Shown: positions 44,541 through 56,224, counted from the first letter of the stretch. The stretch: DNA of 64,000 nt from Phreatobacter sp. (GCF_016793595.1 NZ_JAEULY010000016.1:32001-96000); one strand, 5' to 3'. Made by a program: numbers and translations. Notes: generated from the letters alone by a model not told the origin.

Positions 44541-45127
44541 TCGGAACGTTCAACCGTCTCGACCGCCGCGCCGTCGTCGCCCGCCTGCTGGCCGAACGTG
44601 GCGATGCCATCGTCGTCACCGGGCTCGGTTCGCCGACCTACGATGTCGCCGCCTGCGGCGACAACGACCGCAACGTCTATCTGTGGGGCGCGATGGGCGG
44701 CTGCGCCGTGATGGCGCTGGGCATCGCCCTGGCGCGGCCGGAGACGCCGGTTATCGCGGTCACCGGCGATGGCGAAATGCTGATGGGCATTGGTTCATTC
44801 GCCACCATCGCCATGCAGCAACCGAAGAATCTCACGGTCGTCGTGCTCGATAACGGCCTCTATGGCGAAACCGGCGGGCAGGCGAGCCACGCGGTCGTCG
44901 CCGATCTCGCTGGGATCGCGAAGGCGTCAGGCATCGAGGATGCGCGGCTGGTCGATGGCATGGACGAGGTGAACCGGCTGGCGGTCCGCGCGACGTCGAC
45001 GGCGAACGGCCCCTGCGTCGCCGTGGTGAAGATCGACCAGGCGGAGCGCGAGCGCGTGCTCCCGACGCGGGACGGTCACGCCATTCGCGCGCGCGTCAGG
45101 CAAGCGCTGGGGCTTTCGATCGACTGA
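44537..45127 (+). CDS. TPP-dependent decarboxylase beta subunit (ComE-like)
   Basis: A 196-residue protein with the C-terminal PP half of a TPP decarboxylase. The TPP/Mg motif starts at GDGEMLMGIGSFATIA and ends about 27 residues later at LDNGLYGETGG. MGGCAVMALGIALARP is the preceding conserved helix. With the overlapping upstream gene it makes a two-subunit enzyme like sulfopyruvate decarboxylase ComDE. Its stop overlaps the MoeB-like start (TGATG), so the third gene is in the same operon. Confidence 0.83.
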   Translation: MIGTFNRLDRRAVVARLLAERGDAIVVTGLGSPTYDVAACGDNDRNVYLWGAMGGCAVMALGIALARPETPVIAVTGDGEMLMGIGSFATIAMQQPKNLTVVVLDNGLYGETGGQASHAVVADLAGIAKASGIEDARLVDGMDEVNRLAVRATSTANGPCVAVVKIDQAERERVLPTRDGHAIRARVRQALGLSID

Positions 45128-45903
45128 TGGCTCTCTCTGCCGACGAACTCGAACGTTATGCGCGGCACATCGTGCTGCGCGAGGTCGGCGGTCCCGGCCA
45201 GCAGAAGCTGGGCCGCGCGAAGGTGCTGGTCATCGGCGCCGGCGGCCTCGGTGCGCCGCTCCTGCTTTATCTCGCGGCGGCCGGTGTCGGCACGATCGGC
45301 ATCGTCGATGACGATGCGGTGGCTCTCTCCAATCTCCAGCGGCAGGTCATCCACCGCACCGGCGACGTGAACGTGCTGAAGACGGAGAGTGCCGCGAACG
45401 CCATTCGCCGGCTGAACCCGCATGTCGAGGTCATTGGCCACGTCACGCGCCTCAGTGCCGGCAATGCCCGCGATCTCGTGCGCGGCTACGACATCGTCGC
45501 CGATGGTTCGGATAATTTCGCCACGCGCTATGCGGTTTCCGATGCCTGTTTCCATGAGGGCAGGGTTCTGGTGACCGCAGCCGTCGGCACGTTCGATGCG
45601 ACGCTGACGACCATCCGGGGGCATGAGGCCAGCGCCGACGGCGCGCCGAACCCGACCTATCGGTGCCTGTTCCCCGATGCGCCGCCGCCGGGCACGGTTC
45701 CGAGCTGCGAGGTCGCGGGCATCGTCGGCGCGCTTACCGGCATTGTCGGCTCGATGATGGCGATGGAGGTGATCCGCGAGATCGTCGGCTTCGGCGAGGG
45801 TCTCGTCGGCCGCCTCCTGATGATCGATACGCGCGCCATGCGCTTCGAGACGGTGCGCTATCGCTGGGACCCGGCCAATCCGCTGAGCGGGACGAGCCGC
45901 TAG
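45127..45903 (+). CDS. moeB: MoeB/ThiF/HesA-type adenylyltransferase
   Basis: A 258-residue E1-like enzyme. It has VLVIGAGGLGAPLLLYLAAAG (ATP-binding, near residue 34), DDDAVALSNLQRQVIH and ADGSDNFATRYAVSDAC. MoeB activates the MoaD C-terminus with ATP; the paralogue ThiF does the same for ThiS. The Cys-x2-Cys pairs that hold zinc in E. coli MoeB are reduced to one Cys (NPTYRCLFPD) and lost near the C-terminus; homologues of Rhizobiales often share this. There is no rhodanese domain. Translational coupling to the TPP decarboxylase is odd for a housekeeping MoeB, so a different ubiquitin-like partner cannot be excluded. Confidence 0.85.
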   Translation: MALSADELERYARHIVLREVGGPGQQKLGRAKVLVIGAGGLGAPLLLYLAAAGVGTIGIVDDDAVALSNLQRQVIHRTGDVNVLKTESAANAIRRLNPHVEVIGHVTRLSAGNARDLVRGYDIVADGSDNFATRYAVSDACFHEGRVLVTAAVGTFDATLTTIRGHEASADGAPNPTYRCLFPDAPPPGTVPSCEVAGIVGALTGIVGSMMAMEVIREIVGFGEGLVGRLLMIDTRAMRFETVRYRWDPANPLSGTSR

Positions 45904-46093
45904 CTTGCGGCCGGATGTCCGCTGCGCCGGACGTAGGCCCCGGGGTTTCGACCCCAATTCCCCGAATGACGTGGCCGGACAAGCTGCGCCGGACGCTGTT
46001 CCCACGCGACTTCCCGCATGAGGCGAGAGGACTGGACAAGGCCAAGGCAGATCGTAAGATGCGAATGATTTGCAGAAGCATGAGCAAAAAGAC

Positions 46094-47005
46094 ATGACGC
46101 CCCGCCGCCGCTCCAGTCGTTCCGGTTGCCTTCCCGCACTCGCGTTTCTGACTGGAATCGCAATCCTCCCGCTTCCCGCCGGCGCCAACGAGGGGGCCGA
46201 GCGCCCGCCACGCCAGAGCGAGGTCGATTCCGAGCACATGTTTGGTTTCACGGTGGGATCGGACATCGAGGAACCCGGTTCGATCGTGCCGCACTTCAAC
46301 ACGGCGGCCGCCTTCGGCCGCCGTGGCCGGCTCTACAGCGTGATCGACCAGAACTTCGAGCTGAAATACGGCCTTGCACCCGGTATCGCGGTCGCCGCCG
46401 CTTTCAACGGGATCGCGGCGCGTGTGCGTGGAGTGCCTGGTCTGCCCGACACACATTCGGGCGGGGCCAGCGGCGTCGGGCTATCGGCGCGGTTCCAGAT
46501 CCTCGACCGGCAGAAGAGCCCGATCGGCCTGACCCTCGACATCAATGGCGGCTATGACAGCCGTGATCCCGGAACGGCGCGGGCCGCCACCGTCTGGTCC
46601 GGCGGCGTGCGCGCGGCCTTCGATTCAGAGCTGATCTACGACCGGCTGTTCGCGGCGGTGAATATCGGCCTCGATACCCAGACGCGCGCCAGCGCCGACC
46701 TGCCATGGAGTGAGCGCAGTTCCGGCACGTTCGTCGCTGCGTCCGTGTCGGCGCGTCTCGCGCCCGGCGTCTTTGTCGGGTTGGAGGCAAGCTACCGCAG
46801 GGCCTACGAGGGACAGGCTCTCGGCCGCTTTCAGGGCGATGCCTTCTATCTCGGTCCCAGCATCTATCTGACGTCGGGGCGCAGCTGGCTGACGCTTTCG
46901 GTCGCCACGCAGATCCGGGGCCACGAGGTCGGGGGCGCTTCCGGGCTCAACCTGCGCGAATTCGAGCGCCACCGGGTGCTTCTGGTCTTCGGCAAGCCGC
47001 TGTAG
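46094..47005 (+). CDS. probable outer-membrane beta-barrel protein
   Basis: A 303-residue protein with a signal peptide (hydrophobic core SGCLPALAFLTGIAILPLPAG, residues about 9-29). The mature part has alternating polar and hydrophobic strands (YSVIDQNFELKYGLAPGIAV, ARFQILDRQKSPIGLTLDIN, FVAASVSARLAPGVFVGLEA), and the C-terminus RHRVLLVFGKPL is strand-like, which together suggest an outer-membrane beta-barrel. No family is recognised. Start choice is uncertain: ATG codons at 46070 and 46094 are in frame and no strong ribosome-binding site is seen. It stands alone. Confidence 0.65.
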   Translation: MTPRRRSSRSGCLPALAFLTGIAILPLPAGANEGAERPPRQSEVDSEHMFGFTVGSDIEEPGSIVPHFNTAAAFGRRGRLYSVIDQNFELKYGLAPGIAVAAAFNGIAARVRGVPGLPDTHSGGASGVGLSARFQILDRQKSPIGLTLDINGGYDSRDPGTARAATVWSGGVRAAFDSELIYDRLFAAVNIGLDTQTRASADLPWSERSSGTFVAASVSARLAPGVFVGLEASYRRAYEGQALGRFQGDAFYLGPSIYLTSGRSWLTLSVATQIRGHEVGGASGLNLREFERHRVLLVFGKPL

Positions 47006-47033
47006 GGGCCGCGGCGGCGCGGGCCGCCGCCCC
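47005..47033. terminator. hairpin between convergent genes
   Basis: GCGGCGGC (47011-47018) and GCCGCCGC (47023-47030) form an 8-bp stem with a 4-base loop, with additional G/C bases outside. It fills the 36-base gap between the outer-membrane protein and 2-hydroxyacid dehydrogenase stops. There is no T-run; probably a bidirectional terminator-like stem. Confidence 0.45.
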
Positions 47034-47041
47034 AACGGGCC

Positions 47042-48040
47042 TCAGAGCATGGACGGCAGTACGCGGTCCGGCGGCTTGTGGCCGTCCATGAAGGCCTTGA
47101 TGTTGACGATGACCTTGTCGCCCATGTCGACGCGGCCCTCGATGGTGGCCGAGCCCATGTGGGGCAGCAGCACGACCTTGCCGGCCTTGGCGAGCTTGAT
47201 CAGGCGCGGATTGACCGCCGGCTCGTGCTCGAACACGTCGAGGCCGGCGCCCGCGAGGTCGCCCGCCTCGATCATGCGGGTCAGAGCCACCTCGTCGATC
47301 ACCTCGCCGCGCGCGGTGTTGACGATATAGGCGTCCTTCTTGAGCAGCTTCAGACGGCGCGCCGACAGGAGATGATAGGTCGCCGGCGTATGCGGGCAGT
47401 TGACCGATACGATGTCCATGCGGGCGAGCATCTGGTCGAGGCTCTCCCAATAGGTCGCGTCCAGCGCCTGCTCGACCTTTTCGGGAAGGCGGCGGCGGTT
47501 GTGGTAGTGGATCTGCATGCCGAAGGCGGCGGCGCGGCGTGCCAGCGCCTGGCCGATCCGGCCCATGCCGACAATGCCCAGGCGCTTGCCGTGGACGCGC
47601 TTGCCGAGCATCCAGGTCGGCGACCAGCCGCCCCATTCGCTGTGCTCGAGCACTTCAAGACCTTCCGCAAGGCGGCGCGGTACGGCGAGGATCAGCGCCA
47701 TGGTCATGTCGGCCGTGTCCTCGGTCAGGACGCCCGGCGTGTTGGTGACCGTGATGCCGCGCTGGATGGCGGTCGCGACGTCGATATTGTCGACGCCATT
47801 GCCGAACTGGGCGATCAGGCGAAGCTGCGGGCCGGCCTGCGACAGCAGCGCCGAATCGATCTTGTCGGTGATGGTCGGCACCAGCACCTCGGCGGTCTTC
47901 ACCGCGGCGACGAGATCGGCCTGGCTCATCGGCTTGTCGTCGACGTTGAGGCGCGTCTCGAACAGCTCGCGCATGCGCGTTTCCACCGAATCCGGCAGCT
48001 TGCGCGTCACCACGACGAGCGGCTTCTTGCGGTTCGCCAT
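47042..48040 (-). CDS. D-2-hydroxyacid dehydrogenase (glyoxylate/hydroxypyruvate reductase-like)
   Basis: A 332-residue NAD(P)-dependent enzyme. The Rossmann loop is LGIVGMGRIGQALARR near residue 155. The catalytic triad is seen as Arg in NTARGEVIDE, Glu in DVFEHEP and His in LLPHMGSAT. It resembles glyoxylate reductase GyaR and 2-hydroxyacid dehydrogenases reducing glyoxylate or hydroxypyruvate; D-3-phosphoglycerate dehydrogenase is less likely because the C-terminal ACT domain is missing. The SH3-type gene is divergent from it. Confidence 0.88.
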   Translation of the reverse strand: MANRKKPLVVVTRKLPDSVETRMRELFETRLNVDDKPMSQADLVAAVKTAEVLVPTITDKIDSALLSQAGPQLRLIAQFGNGVDNIDVATAIQRGITVTNTPGVLTEDTADMTMALILAVPRRLAEGLEVLEHSEWGGWSPTWMLGKRVHGKRLGIVGMGRIGQALARRAAAFGMQIHYHNRRRLPEKVEQALDATYWESLDQMLARMDIVSVNCPHTPATYHLLSARRLKLLKKDAYIVNTARGEVIDEVALTRMIEAGDLAGAGLDVFEHEPAVNPRLIKLAKAGKVVLLPHMGSATIEGRVDMGDKVIVNIKAFMDGHKPPDRVLPSML

Positions 48041-48236
48041 TCCCCAACCTCTGATCCGTCCCTGGCGGCGGGCATTTTTGCCCGGCCCGTCAAGCGTGTC
48101 TTAACCCTGAGCGGCGACACTGGCCGCGAGGCGACACGTCTATCAGATGGGTCGCCCGAGACAAAGCGGCCGCCTCCCCGACCTTACCCGTCTTTCGGAA
48201 GGGGGGCGCGCGGCCGGCAATGCGTGTGGGTTGCGT

Positions 48237-48761
48237 ATGCGTCGTCTGAGCGTCAGCGCGGTTGCGGCCGCATTTCTCGCCGCGTTCGCGGCCCCGGCCG
48301 TGGCGGCAGAGGTGACGGGCTCGCTGGGCTCGCAGACCCGGCTGCCCGTTCCCCGCTTCGTCAGCCTCAAATCCGAGCGCGTCAACGCGCGCATGGGCCC
48401 GACCCGCGAGCATCAGGTGATCTGGATCTACCAGCGCTCCGGCCTGCCGGTGGAGGTCACCGCCGAGTTCGACAATTGGCGGCGCATCAGGGACCACGAG
48501 GGGACCGAGACCTGGGTGTTCCACTCCATGCTGTCCGGCCGGCGCACCGCCATGGTCATGGCGCGCGGCAATCCCGGCGACCTCGTGCCGCTGATGAATC
48601 GCGCCGGCGGCGAGCGGATCGTCGCCCGCGTCGAGCCGAGGGTACAGGGCGCCGTGCGGTCCTGCACGGGAACGTGGTGCCGGTTTACCGGCGACGGCTT
48701 CGACGGCTGGGTCGAACAGAACCGGCTCTGGGGCGTCTATCCGAACGAGCGGATGGACTGA
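48237..48761 (+). CDS. secreted SH3-like domain protein
   Basis: A 174-residue protein with a signal peptide (MRRLSVSAVAAAFLAAFAAP, cleavage near AVAA). It holds an SH3_4/DUF1058-type domain: LKSERVNARMGPTREHQVIW, WRRIRDHEGTETWVFHSML and a second, shorter repeat near GAVRSCTGTWCRFTGDGF. Such periplasmic SH3 domains bind cell-wall peptides; the exact role is unknown. The frame is open for 30 codons upstream (from 48147), but the signal peptide points to 48237. It ends 3 bases from the convergent hutF stop. Confidence 0.82.
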   Translation: MRRLSVSAVAAAFLAAFAAPAVAAEVTGSLGSQTRLPVPRFVSLKSERVNARMGPTREHQVIWIYQRSGLPVEVTAEFDNWRRIRDHEGTETWVFHSMLSGRRTAMVMARGNPGDLVPLMNRAGGERIVARVEPRVQGAVRSCTGTWCRFTGDGFDGWVEQNRLWGVYPNERMD

Positions 48762-48764
48762 CAC

Positions 48765-50126
48765 TCAGGCCGCGATGACGCGCTCCAGTACCTTGCGGGC
48801 GCGCGCCTCGATGGCCGGGCGCGCCACGTGCCGCCCGCCATCGACGACCCGGCGGCCCGAGACATAAACCTCCGATATCGCACCGCCGGACGGTCCGAAG
48901 ATCCAGGAATCGAGCGCCGCGTCGCCCGACCGCCCCGCGAAGGCGATATGGCTAGCATCCAGCACGACGAAATCGGCCGGCGCGCCGACGGCAATCCCGG
49001 CCGTGCCGAGCCCAAGCGCCTGAGCGCCGCCCGCGTTGCAGGCGTCGAACAGCGTGCGGCCGGTCGAGGCACCGCGGGGAGCCAGCGCGTTGCGCCGGCG
49101 GGTCAGGAAGCGCTGGGAATATTCGAGCATCGATAGCTCGGCTGTCGCCGAGATCGCCACGTTGGAATCGGTGCCGACGCCGACCCGCCCCCCTCGCTCA
49201 AGGAAATCGACGCCCTCGAACAGGCCGTCGCCGAGATTGGCTTCGGTGATGGGGCAGAGACCGACGACAAGGCCAGCCTTCGCCATGGCCGCTCGCTCAT
49301 CTGCATTGGCATGGGTCGCATGGATGAGGCACCAGCGCTCGGATAGTGGCACCGTGTCGGCGAGAAGCGCGATGGGCCGCGCGCCATGAGCGGCGAGGCA
49401 GTCTTCGACTTCCTTTACCTGCTCGGAGACATGGATGTGGATCGGGCAATCGGGAAAAGCGCCAGTCAGCAGACGCAGTTCGTCCTGCGTCACCGCCCGC
49501 AGCGAGTGCGGGGCGATGCCGAAGCGCCCGCGTGCGTAGGAGGAGGCGGCCCCTGCCGCGCCTTCCGCCACCCGGCCGAACAGGTCGAGATCGCAGATGA
49601 ATCGGCGCTGGCCCTCGCCCGGGGGCAGGCCGCGGAAGCCGGAATGAGCGTAGAAGACCGGCAGCAGGGTGATCGCGAGGCCCGTTTCGGCGGCAGCGGC
49701 CACGCAGCGCCCGCCAAGTTCGGCCGGATCGGCATAGGGTCGGCCGTCCCTGTCGTGGTGCAGGTAATGGAACTCGCCGACGGTGGTGAAGCCGGCCTCG
49801 AGCATCTCGACATAGGCGAGCGCGGCGATGGCCTCGACATCGTCGGGATCGAGCGCCAGCGCGAAGCGGTACATCCAGTCGCGCCAGGTCCAGAACGAAT
49901 CGTCGCTGGCACCGGCAACCTCGGTCAGACCGGCAATGCCGCGCTGGAAGGCATGGGAATGCAGGTTGGGCAGTCCGGGCAGGGTCACGCCGCGGATGCG
50001 CGTGGCATCGGCAGCCGGCGCCCCTTCGTCGATCGCCGCGATGATCCCCTCCGCGCCGATGGAGAGAACGATGTTCTCCCGCCAGCCCTGCGGGGTGAGT
50101 GCCTTGTCCAGATGGAACTTGTCCAT
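48765..50126 (-). CDS. hutF: formimidoylglutamate deiminase
   Basis: A 453-residue amidohydrolase. The metal motif is LPNLHSHAFQRG, with HVSEQ and HATHAN supplying further ligands and GVGTDSNVAISATAELSMLE near the C-terminal region. HutF converts N-formimidoyl-glutamate to N-formyl-glutamate and ammonia, which HutG then hydrolyses. The start at 50126 (MDKFHLDKAL) follows GGAGACG; an alternative in-frame Met lies at 50138. It is transcribed away from hutIHGU, with 70 bases between the starts. Confidence 0.93.
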   Translation of the reverse strand: MDKFHLDKALTPQGWRENIVLSIGAEGIIAAIDEGAPAADATRIRGVTLPGLPNLHSHAFQRGIAGLTEVAGASDDSFWTWRDWMYRFALALDPDDVEAIAALAYVEMLEAGFTTVGEFHYLHHDRDGRPYADPAELGGRCVAAAAETGLAITLLPVFYAHSGFRGLPPGEGQRRFICDLDLFGRVAEGAAGAASSYARGRFGIAPHSLRAVTQDELRLLTGAFPDCPIHIHVSEQVKEVEDCLAAHGARPIALLADTVPLSERWCLIHATHANADERAAMAKAGLVVGLCPITEANLGDGLFEGVDFLERGGRVGVGTDSNVAISATAELSMLEYSQRFLTRRRNALAPRGASTGRTLFDACNAGGAQALGLGTAGIAVGAPADFVVLDASHIAFAGRSGDAALDSWIFGPSGGAISEVYVSGRRVVDGGRHVARPAIEARARKVLERVIAA

Positions 50127-50196
50127 CGCCGTCTCCATGCTACGGTTTCCGGCCTAGCATTGTTGGGCGAGGAATACGACGTGCCGCGAGATTGTC
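50127..50196. promoter_or_regulatory. hutF / hutI divergent promoter region
   Basis: The 70 bases between the divergent starts must hold promoters in both directions. I see no clear palindrome of the HutC type (GntR family) and no -24/-12 pair. No hutC gene lies in the window. Confidence 0.4.
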
Positions 50197-51402
50197 ATGC
50201 GCGTTGACCGGCTTTTTCGCGACGCGCGGCTCGCGACCATGGCCGGAAATGGTCCAAATGGCGGCCTCGGCCCGATCGAGGACGGCATTCTCGCCACCGA
50301 GGGCGGACGTATCGTCTATGTCGGCGCACGCGCGGATGCGCCACGGCTCGATCCGGTCGAAACGATCCGCTGCGAAGGCCGCTGGATCACCCCCGGCCTC
50401 GTCGATTGCCACACCCACCTCGTCTATGGCGGCGACCGCGCCCACGAATTCGAGCTGCGGCTGAAGGGTGCGAGCTACGAGGAGATCGCACGCGCCGGCG
50501 GCGGCATCGTCTCGACCGTCAAGGCGACGCGGAGCGCCAGGCCCCGCGATCTCGTCGACCAGGCGCTGCCGCGCCTCGACGCGCTGATTGCCGAAGGCGT
50601 CACTACGGTCGAGGTCAAGTCGGGCTACGGCCTCGATCTCGACACCGAGCAGAAGCAGTTGCAGGTGGCGCGCTCGCTGCCCGAGCACCGCGATATCGGT
50701 GTCGTCACGACTTTCCTTGGCGCCCATGCGCTGCCACCCGAGGCGAATGGCGACAAGCAGGCCTATATCGACCTCGTCTGCCACAAGATGATCCCGGCCA
50801 TCGCCCGCCACGGTCTTGCCGACGCGGTGGACGCCTTCTGCGAGGGCATCGCCTTTTCCACCGAACAGACGGCCAAGGTGTTCGGAGCGGCGAAGGCGCA
50901 TGGTCTGCCGGTAAAGCTCCATGCCGACCAGCTCTCGAACCTGCATGGCGCGAAGCTTGCCGCCGATCACGGCGCGCTGTCCGCCGACCATCTGGAATAT
51001 ACCGACGAAGCGGGTGCCGCCGCCATGGCAAGGGCCGGCACGGTCGCGGTGCTGCTGCCGGGCGCCTACTATTTCATCCGGGAGACGCAGGCGCCTCCCG
51101 TCGCCCATTTCCGCAAGTACGGTACGGCGATCGCGCTTGCGAGCGACTCGAACCCGGGTTCCTCGCCGCTGACCTCGCCTCTCCTGACCATGAACATGGG
51201 CGCAACGCTGTTCCGGCTGACGGTCGAGGAATGCCTGCTCGGCTTCACCCGCAACGCCGCCAAAGCCCTTGGCCGCGACGATATCGGCGTGCTGGAACCC
51301 GGCCGGCGGGCTGACCTCTGCATCTGGTCGGTGGAGCGGCCGGCAGAACTCGTCTATCGGATCGGCTTCAACCCCCTCTACCAGCGCTATCGGGGCGCCT
51401 GA
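50197..51402 (+). CDS. hutI: imidazolonepropionase
   Basis: A 401-residue amidohydrolase opening the imidazolone ring to N-formimidoyl-glutamate. The metal-binding His72 and His74 are in [17 protein letters not shown], and [12 protein letters not shown] and [11 protein letters not shown] are typical of Hut[20 protein letters not shown] near the C-terminus is conserved. It is the first gene of the hutIHGU operon and overlaps hutH by one base (TGATG). Confidence 0.96.
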   Translation: MRVDRLFRDARLATMAGNGPNGGLGPIEDGILATEGGRIVYVGARADAPRLDPVETIRCEGRWITPGLVDCHTHLVYGGDRAHEFELRLKGASYEEIARAGGGIVSTVKATRSARPRDLVDQALPRLDALIAEGVTTVEVKSGYGLDLDTEQKQLQVARSLPEHRDIGVVTTFLGAHALPPEANGDKQAYIDLVCHKMIPAIARHGLADAVDAFCEGIAFSTEQTAKVFGAAKAHGLPVKLHADQLSNLHGAKLAADHGALSADHLEYTDEAGAAAMARAGTVAVLLPGAYYFIRETQAPPVAHFRKYGTAIALASDSNPGSSPLTSPLLTMNMGATLFRLTVEECLLGFTRNAAKALGRDDIGVLEPGRRADLCIWSVERPAELVYRIGFNPLYQRYRGA

Positions 51403-52940
51403 TGACTGACATGATCCGCGCCGGCGGCAACCGGCTCTCCCTCTGGCGTGCCGTTGCGGCGGGCTCAACGCCCGCCCTCGACCCGGCGACCCGGCCGGCC
51501 ATCGTCGAGGGCCACCGCCTGCTCATGGTGAAGGCGCGCGGCAACGATGCCGTCTATGGCGTCAATACCGGCTTCGGCAAACTCGCCAGCGTCCGCATTC
51601 CGGCCGAGAAGCTGGCGGAGTTGCAGGTCAATATTGTCCGCTCGCATCAGGCGGGCGTCGGCGAGCCGCTCGCCGATCCGGTCGTGCGGCTGGTGCTGGC
51701 GCTGAAGGCCGCGAGTCTTGCCCACGGCGCCTCTGGCGTGCAGCCGGAAACCGTCGATCTCCTCGTCGCCATGCTCGCGAAGGGTGTGTTGCCGGTAATC
51801 CCGGCGCAAGGCTCGGTCGGCGCATCGGGTGATCTCGCGCCACTCGCCCATCTTGCGGCCGTGCTGATCGGCGAAGGCGAGGCGGTCCTGGGCGGCGTCC
51901 GCATGGATGGCGGTGCAGCGCTCGCGAAGGAGGGCCTCAAGCCGGTGGTTCTCGGCCCGAAGGAGGGGCTAGCCTTGCTGAACGGCACGCAGGTCTCGAC
52001 CGCACTGGCTCTCCATGGCCTGTTCCTGATCGAGAATGCCTTCGCTGCCGCTCTCGTCACGGGAGCGCTCGCGACGGATGCCATCGCCGGGTCCGACACG
52101 CCCTTCGACGCGCGCATCCACACGCTGCGCGGCCAGCCCGGCCAGATCGCGGTCGCCGCCGTGCTGCGCGCCCTGATGGAGGGCAGCGAGATTCGCCGCT
52201 CGCATCTGGCCGACGACCCGCGCGTGCAGGACCCCTATTCGATCCGCTGCCAGCCGCAGGTGATGGGCGCGGCGCTCGACGTGATCGCCTCGGCGCAGAC
52301 CATGCTGACGCACGAGGCGAGCGGCGTCACCGACAACCCGCTGGTCATGGCCGACAATGGCGACGTGCTCTCGGGCGGCAATTTCCACGCCGAGCCGGTG
52401 GCCTTCGCCGCCGACATGCTGGCGCTGGCCGCCTGCGAGGTCGGCAATCTCGCCCAGCGGCGCTGCGCCATGCTGGTCGATCCGGTCCTGTCCGGCCTGC
52501 CGGCTTTCCTCGTGCGCGAGCCTGGCCTGAATTCGGGTTTCATGATTGCCGAGGTCGCGAGCGCCGCGCTCGCCTCGGAGAACCGCCAGAAGGCCGCGCC
52601 CGCCGTCACGGACACGATCCCGACCTCGGCCAACCAGGAGGATCATGTCTCCATGGCGACCCATGGCGCGCGACGCCTCGGAGCCATGGCGGAGAACCTC
52701 TGCCGGATCATCGGCATCGAGGCGCTGATGGCGGCGCAGGGCATCGACATGCGCAGCCCCCTGAGGACGAGCCCGCTGCTGGAGAAGGCGCATGCCGCCA
52801 TCCGTGGCATTGCGCCGATCCTCGATGCCGACCGGCCACTCTCCGCCGAGATGGAACGCGCCGCCACACTGGTCGCCTCCGGCGGATTGACCAGGCCCTT
52901 CGGCCATGTGGTCGAGCGGCTCTTTGGAGACAGTGCATGA
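51402..52940 (+). CDS. hutH: histidine ammonia-lyase
   Basis: A 512-residue lyase turning histidine into urocanate and ammonia. The Ala141-Ser142-Gly143 tripeptide ([14 protein letters not shown]) cyclises to the MIO cofactor. NTGFGKLA near residue 55 and [12 protein letters not shown] are other family blocks; length is normal. It overlaps hutI by one base and hutG by four, so translation is coupled. Confidence 0.97.
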   Translation: MTDMIRAGGNRLSLWRAVAAGSTPALDPATRPAIVEGHRLLMVKARGNDAVYGVNTGFGKLASVRIPAEKLAELQVNIVRSHQAGVGEPLADPVVRLVLALKAASLAHGASGVQPETVDLLVAMLAKGVLPVIPAQGSVGASGDLAPLAHLAAVLIGEGEAVLGGVRMDGGAALAKEGLKPVVLGPKEGLALLNGTQVSTALALHGLFLIENAFAAALVTGALATDAIAGSDTPFDARIHTLRGQPGQIAVAAVLRALMEGSEIRRSHLADDPRVQDPYSIRCQPQVMGAALDVIASAQTMLTHEASGVTDNPLVMADNGDVLSGGNFHAEPVAFAADMLALAACEVGNLAQRRCAMLVDPVLSGLPAFLVREPGLNSGFMIAEVASAALASENRQKAAPAVTDTIPTSANQEDHVSMATHGARRLGAMAENLCRIIGIEALMAAQGIDMRSPLRTSPLLEKAHAAIRGIAPILDADRPLSAEMERAATLVASGGLTRPFGHVVERLFGDSA

Positions 52941-53749
52941 CCCTTGGCATGATCCCCGTCACCGTCATTCCGGGCGATGGCCCGTTGGTCCTCGGCCAGC
53001 CGCATATCGGCACGATGATTCCGCCGGAGGTCTCGGTCGAGCTGAACGATCTCGGGCGCTCGGTGCCGGATACTGACTGGTGGCTGGACCGGCTTTACGG
53101 TGGCATTGCGGCCCGGACCGGCGCGACCGTCGTGCGGCAGAACATCTCGCGCTTCGTCATCGATGTGAACCGCGACCCCTCCGGCGTTTCGCTCTATCCG
53201 GGCCAGAACACCACGACGCTCTGCCCGACCACCACCTTCGACGCCGAGCCTATCTACCGCGAGGGTCGCGAGCCGGACGCCGCCGAGGTTGCTCGTCGCA
53301 AGAGCGCCTATTTCGCGCCATTCCACGCGGCCATGGCGGCCGCCATCGAGACGGCCCGCATCCGCCACGGCTATTGCGTTCTCTACGATTGTCACTCGAT
53401 CCGCTCGGTGGTGCCGAACCTGTTTCCCGGCACCCTGCCGGTCTTCAATATCGGCACGAACGGCGGCGCCTCCTGCGCGCCGGCGATCCGTCAGGCGGCG
53501 GTGCGCGAGGCCGAAAGCTCCGGCATGACCTTCGTCGCCGACGGGCGCTTCAAGGGCGGCTGGATCACCCGTCACTACGGCGCGCCCGAGCGACGGGTGC
53601 ATGCCGTCCAGATGGAGCTGGCGCAGTCCGCCTACATGGCGGAGACGCCGCCCTGGACCTATGACGAGGCAGTGGCGGCGAAGACCGAGACGGTTCTCGA
53701 CCGCATCGTCGCGGCGATCCTCAAAGCGGCAAAGGAAGTGGAGGCCTGA
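52937..53749 (+). CDS. hutG: N-formylglutamate deformylase
   Basis: A 270-residue FGase-family amidohydrolase. [26 protein letters not shown]-like ([16 protein letters not shown]), [17 protein letters not shown] and [10 protein letters not shown] are conserved HutG motifs. It hydrolyses N-formyl-glutamate to glutamate and formate. Its presence with HutF shows the five-step route. It overlaps hutH by 4 bases and is followed by hutU after 2. Confidence 0.94.
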   Translation: MTLGMIPVTVIPGDGPLVLGQPHIGTMIPPEVSVELNDLGRSVPDTDWWLDRLYGGIAARTGATVVRQNISRFVIDVNRDPSGVSLYPGQNTTTLCPTTTFDAEPIYREGREPDAAEVARRKSAYFAPFHAAMAAAIETARIRHGYCVLYDCHSIRSVVPNLFPGTLPVFNIGTNGGASCAPAIRQAAVREAESSGMTFVADGRFKGGWITRHYGAPERRVHAVQMELAQSAYMAETPPWTYDEAVAAKTETVLDRIVAAILKAAKEVEA

Positions 53750-53751
53750 CC

Positions 53752-55425
<1,674 letters not shown>

Positions 55426-55450
55426 TCGACCGCGTTCGGGAGAAGCGCCA

Positions 55451-56224
55451 ATGGACTGGTCGGCCAAGCAGTATGTGAAGTTCGAGGACGAGCGCACGCG
55501 GCCCGCGCGCGACCTGCTCAACGCCGTGCCGACCCGCGACCCGCGCCGCGTGGTCGATCTCGGCTGCGGCCCCGGCAACACGACGGAACTGCTGCTGGAG
55601 CGCTTCCCGAAGGCGGAGATCATCGGAATCGATTCCTCGCCCGACATGGTCACCAATGCGCGGGCCCGCCTCAGCCACATCAGCTTCGAGGTCGCCGACC
55701 TGACGACGTGGCGGCCAGATCCCGCGGCCCCCGTCGACATCATCTATTCCAATGCCGTGTTCCAGTGGATCGCCGGCCACGAGACGATCCTGCCGCGTCT
55801 CGTGGGCCTGCTGCCAGATGGCGGCAGCCTCGCCATCCAGATGCCGGACAACCTGGACGAGCCGAGCCATGTCGGCATGCGCGTGGCGGCGAAGGCAGGG
55901 GCCTGGAGCGCGAAGCTCGCCAAGGCCGAAGATTCGCATACGCCGATCGCCATGGCAGCGGCCTACTACGCCCTGCTGAAACCTCATGCGCGGCGTGTCG
56001 ATATCTGGCGCACCGTCTACAACCACCCGCTGGATGGCATCGACGGCATCGTCGAGTGGTTCAAGGGCTCGCGCCTGCGCAGCTACCTCAGCCCCCTCGA
56101 TCCGGCGGAGCGCGAGGCTTTTCTTGCCGCCTATCGTGCGGCCATCACGCCGCATTATCCGGCGACGCCGGACGGCAAGGTGCTGCTGGCCTTCCCGCGG
56201 CTGTTCATCGTCGCCACCCGATAA
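55451..56224 (+). CDS. tam: trans-aconitate 2-methyltransferase
   Basis: A 257-residue SAM-dependent methyltransferase. It starts MDWSAKQYVKFEDERTRPARD, the typical Tam N-terminus, and has the SAM motif VVDLGCGPGNTTELLLERFP near residue 33. YSNAVFQWIAGHE and MPDNLDEPSH are also Tam-like. It methylates trans-aconitate, an inhibitor of the TCA cycle. It begins 25 bases after hutU and may be read through from the hut operon, though no functional link is known. Confidence 0.9.
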   Translation: MDWSAKQYVKFEDERTRPARDLLNAVPTRDPRRVVDLGCGPGNTTELLLERFPKAEIIGIDSSPDMVTNARARLSHISFEVADLTTWRPDPAAPVDIIYSNAVFQWIAGHETILPRLVGLLPDGGSLAIQMPDNLDEPSHVGMRVAAKAGAWSAKLAKAEDSHTPIAMAAAYYALLKPHARRVDIWRTVYNHPLDGIDGIVEWFKGSRLRSYLSPLDPAEREAFLAAYRAAITPHYPATPDGKVLLAFPRLFIVATR

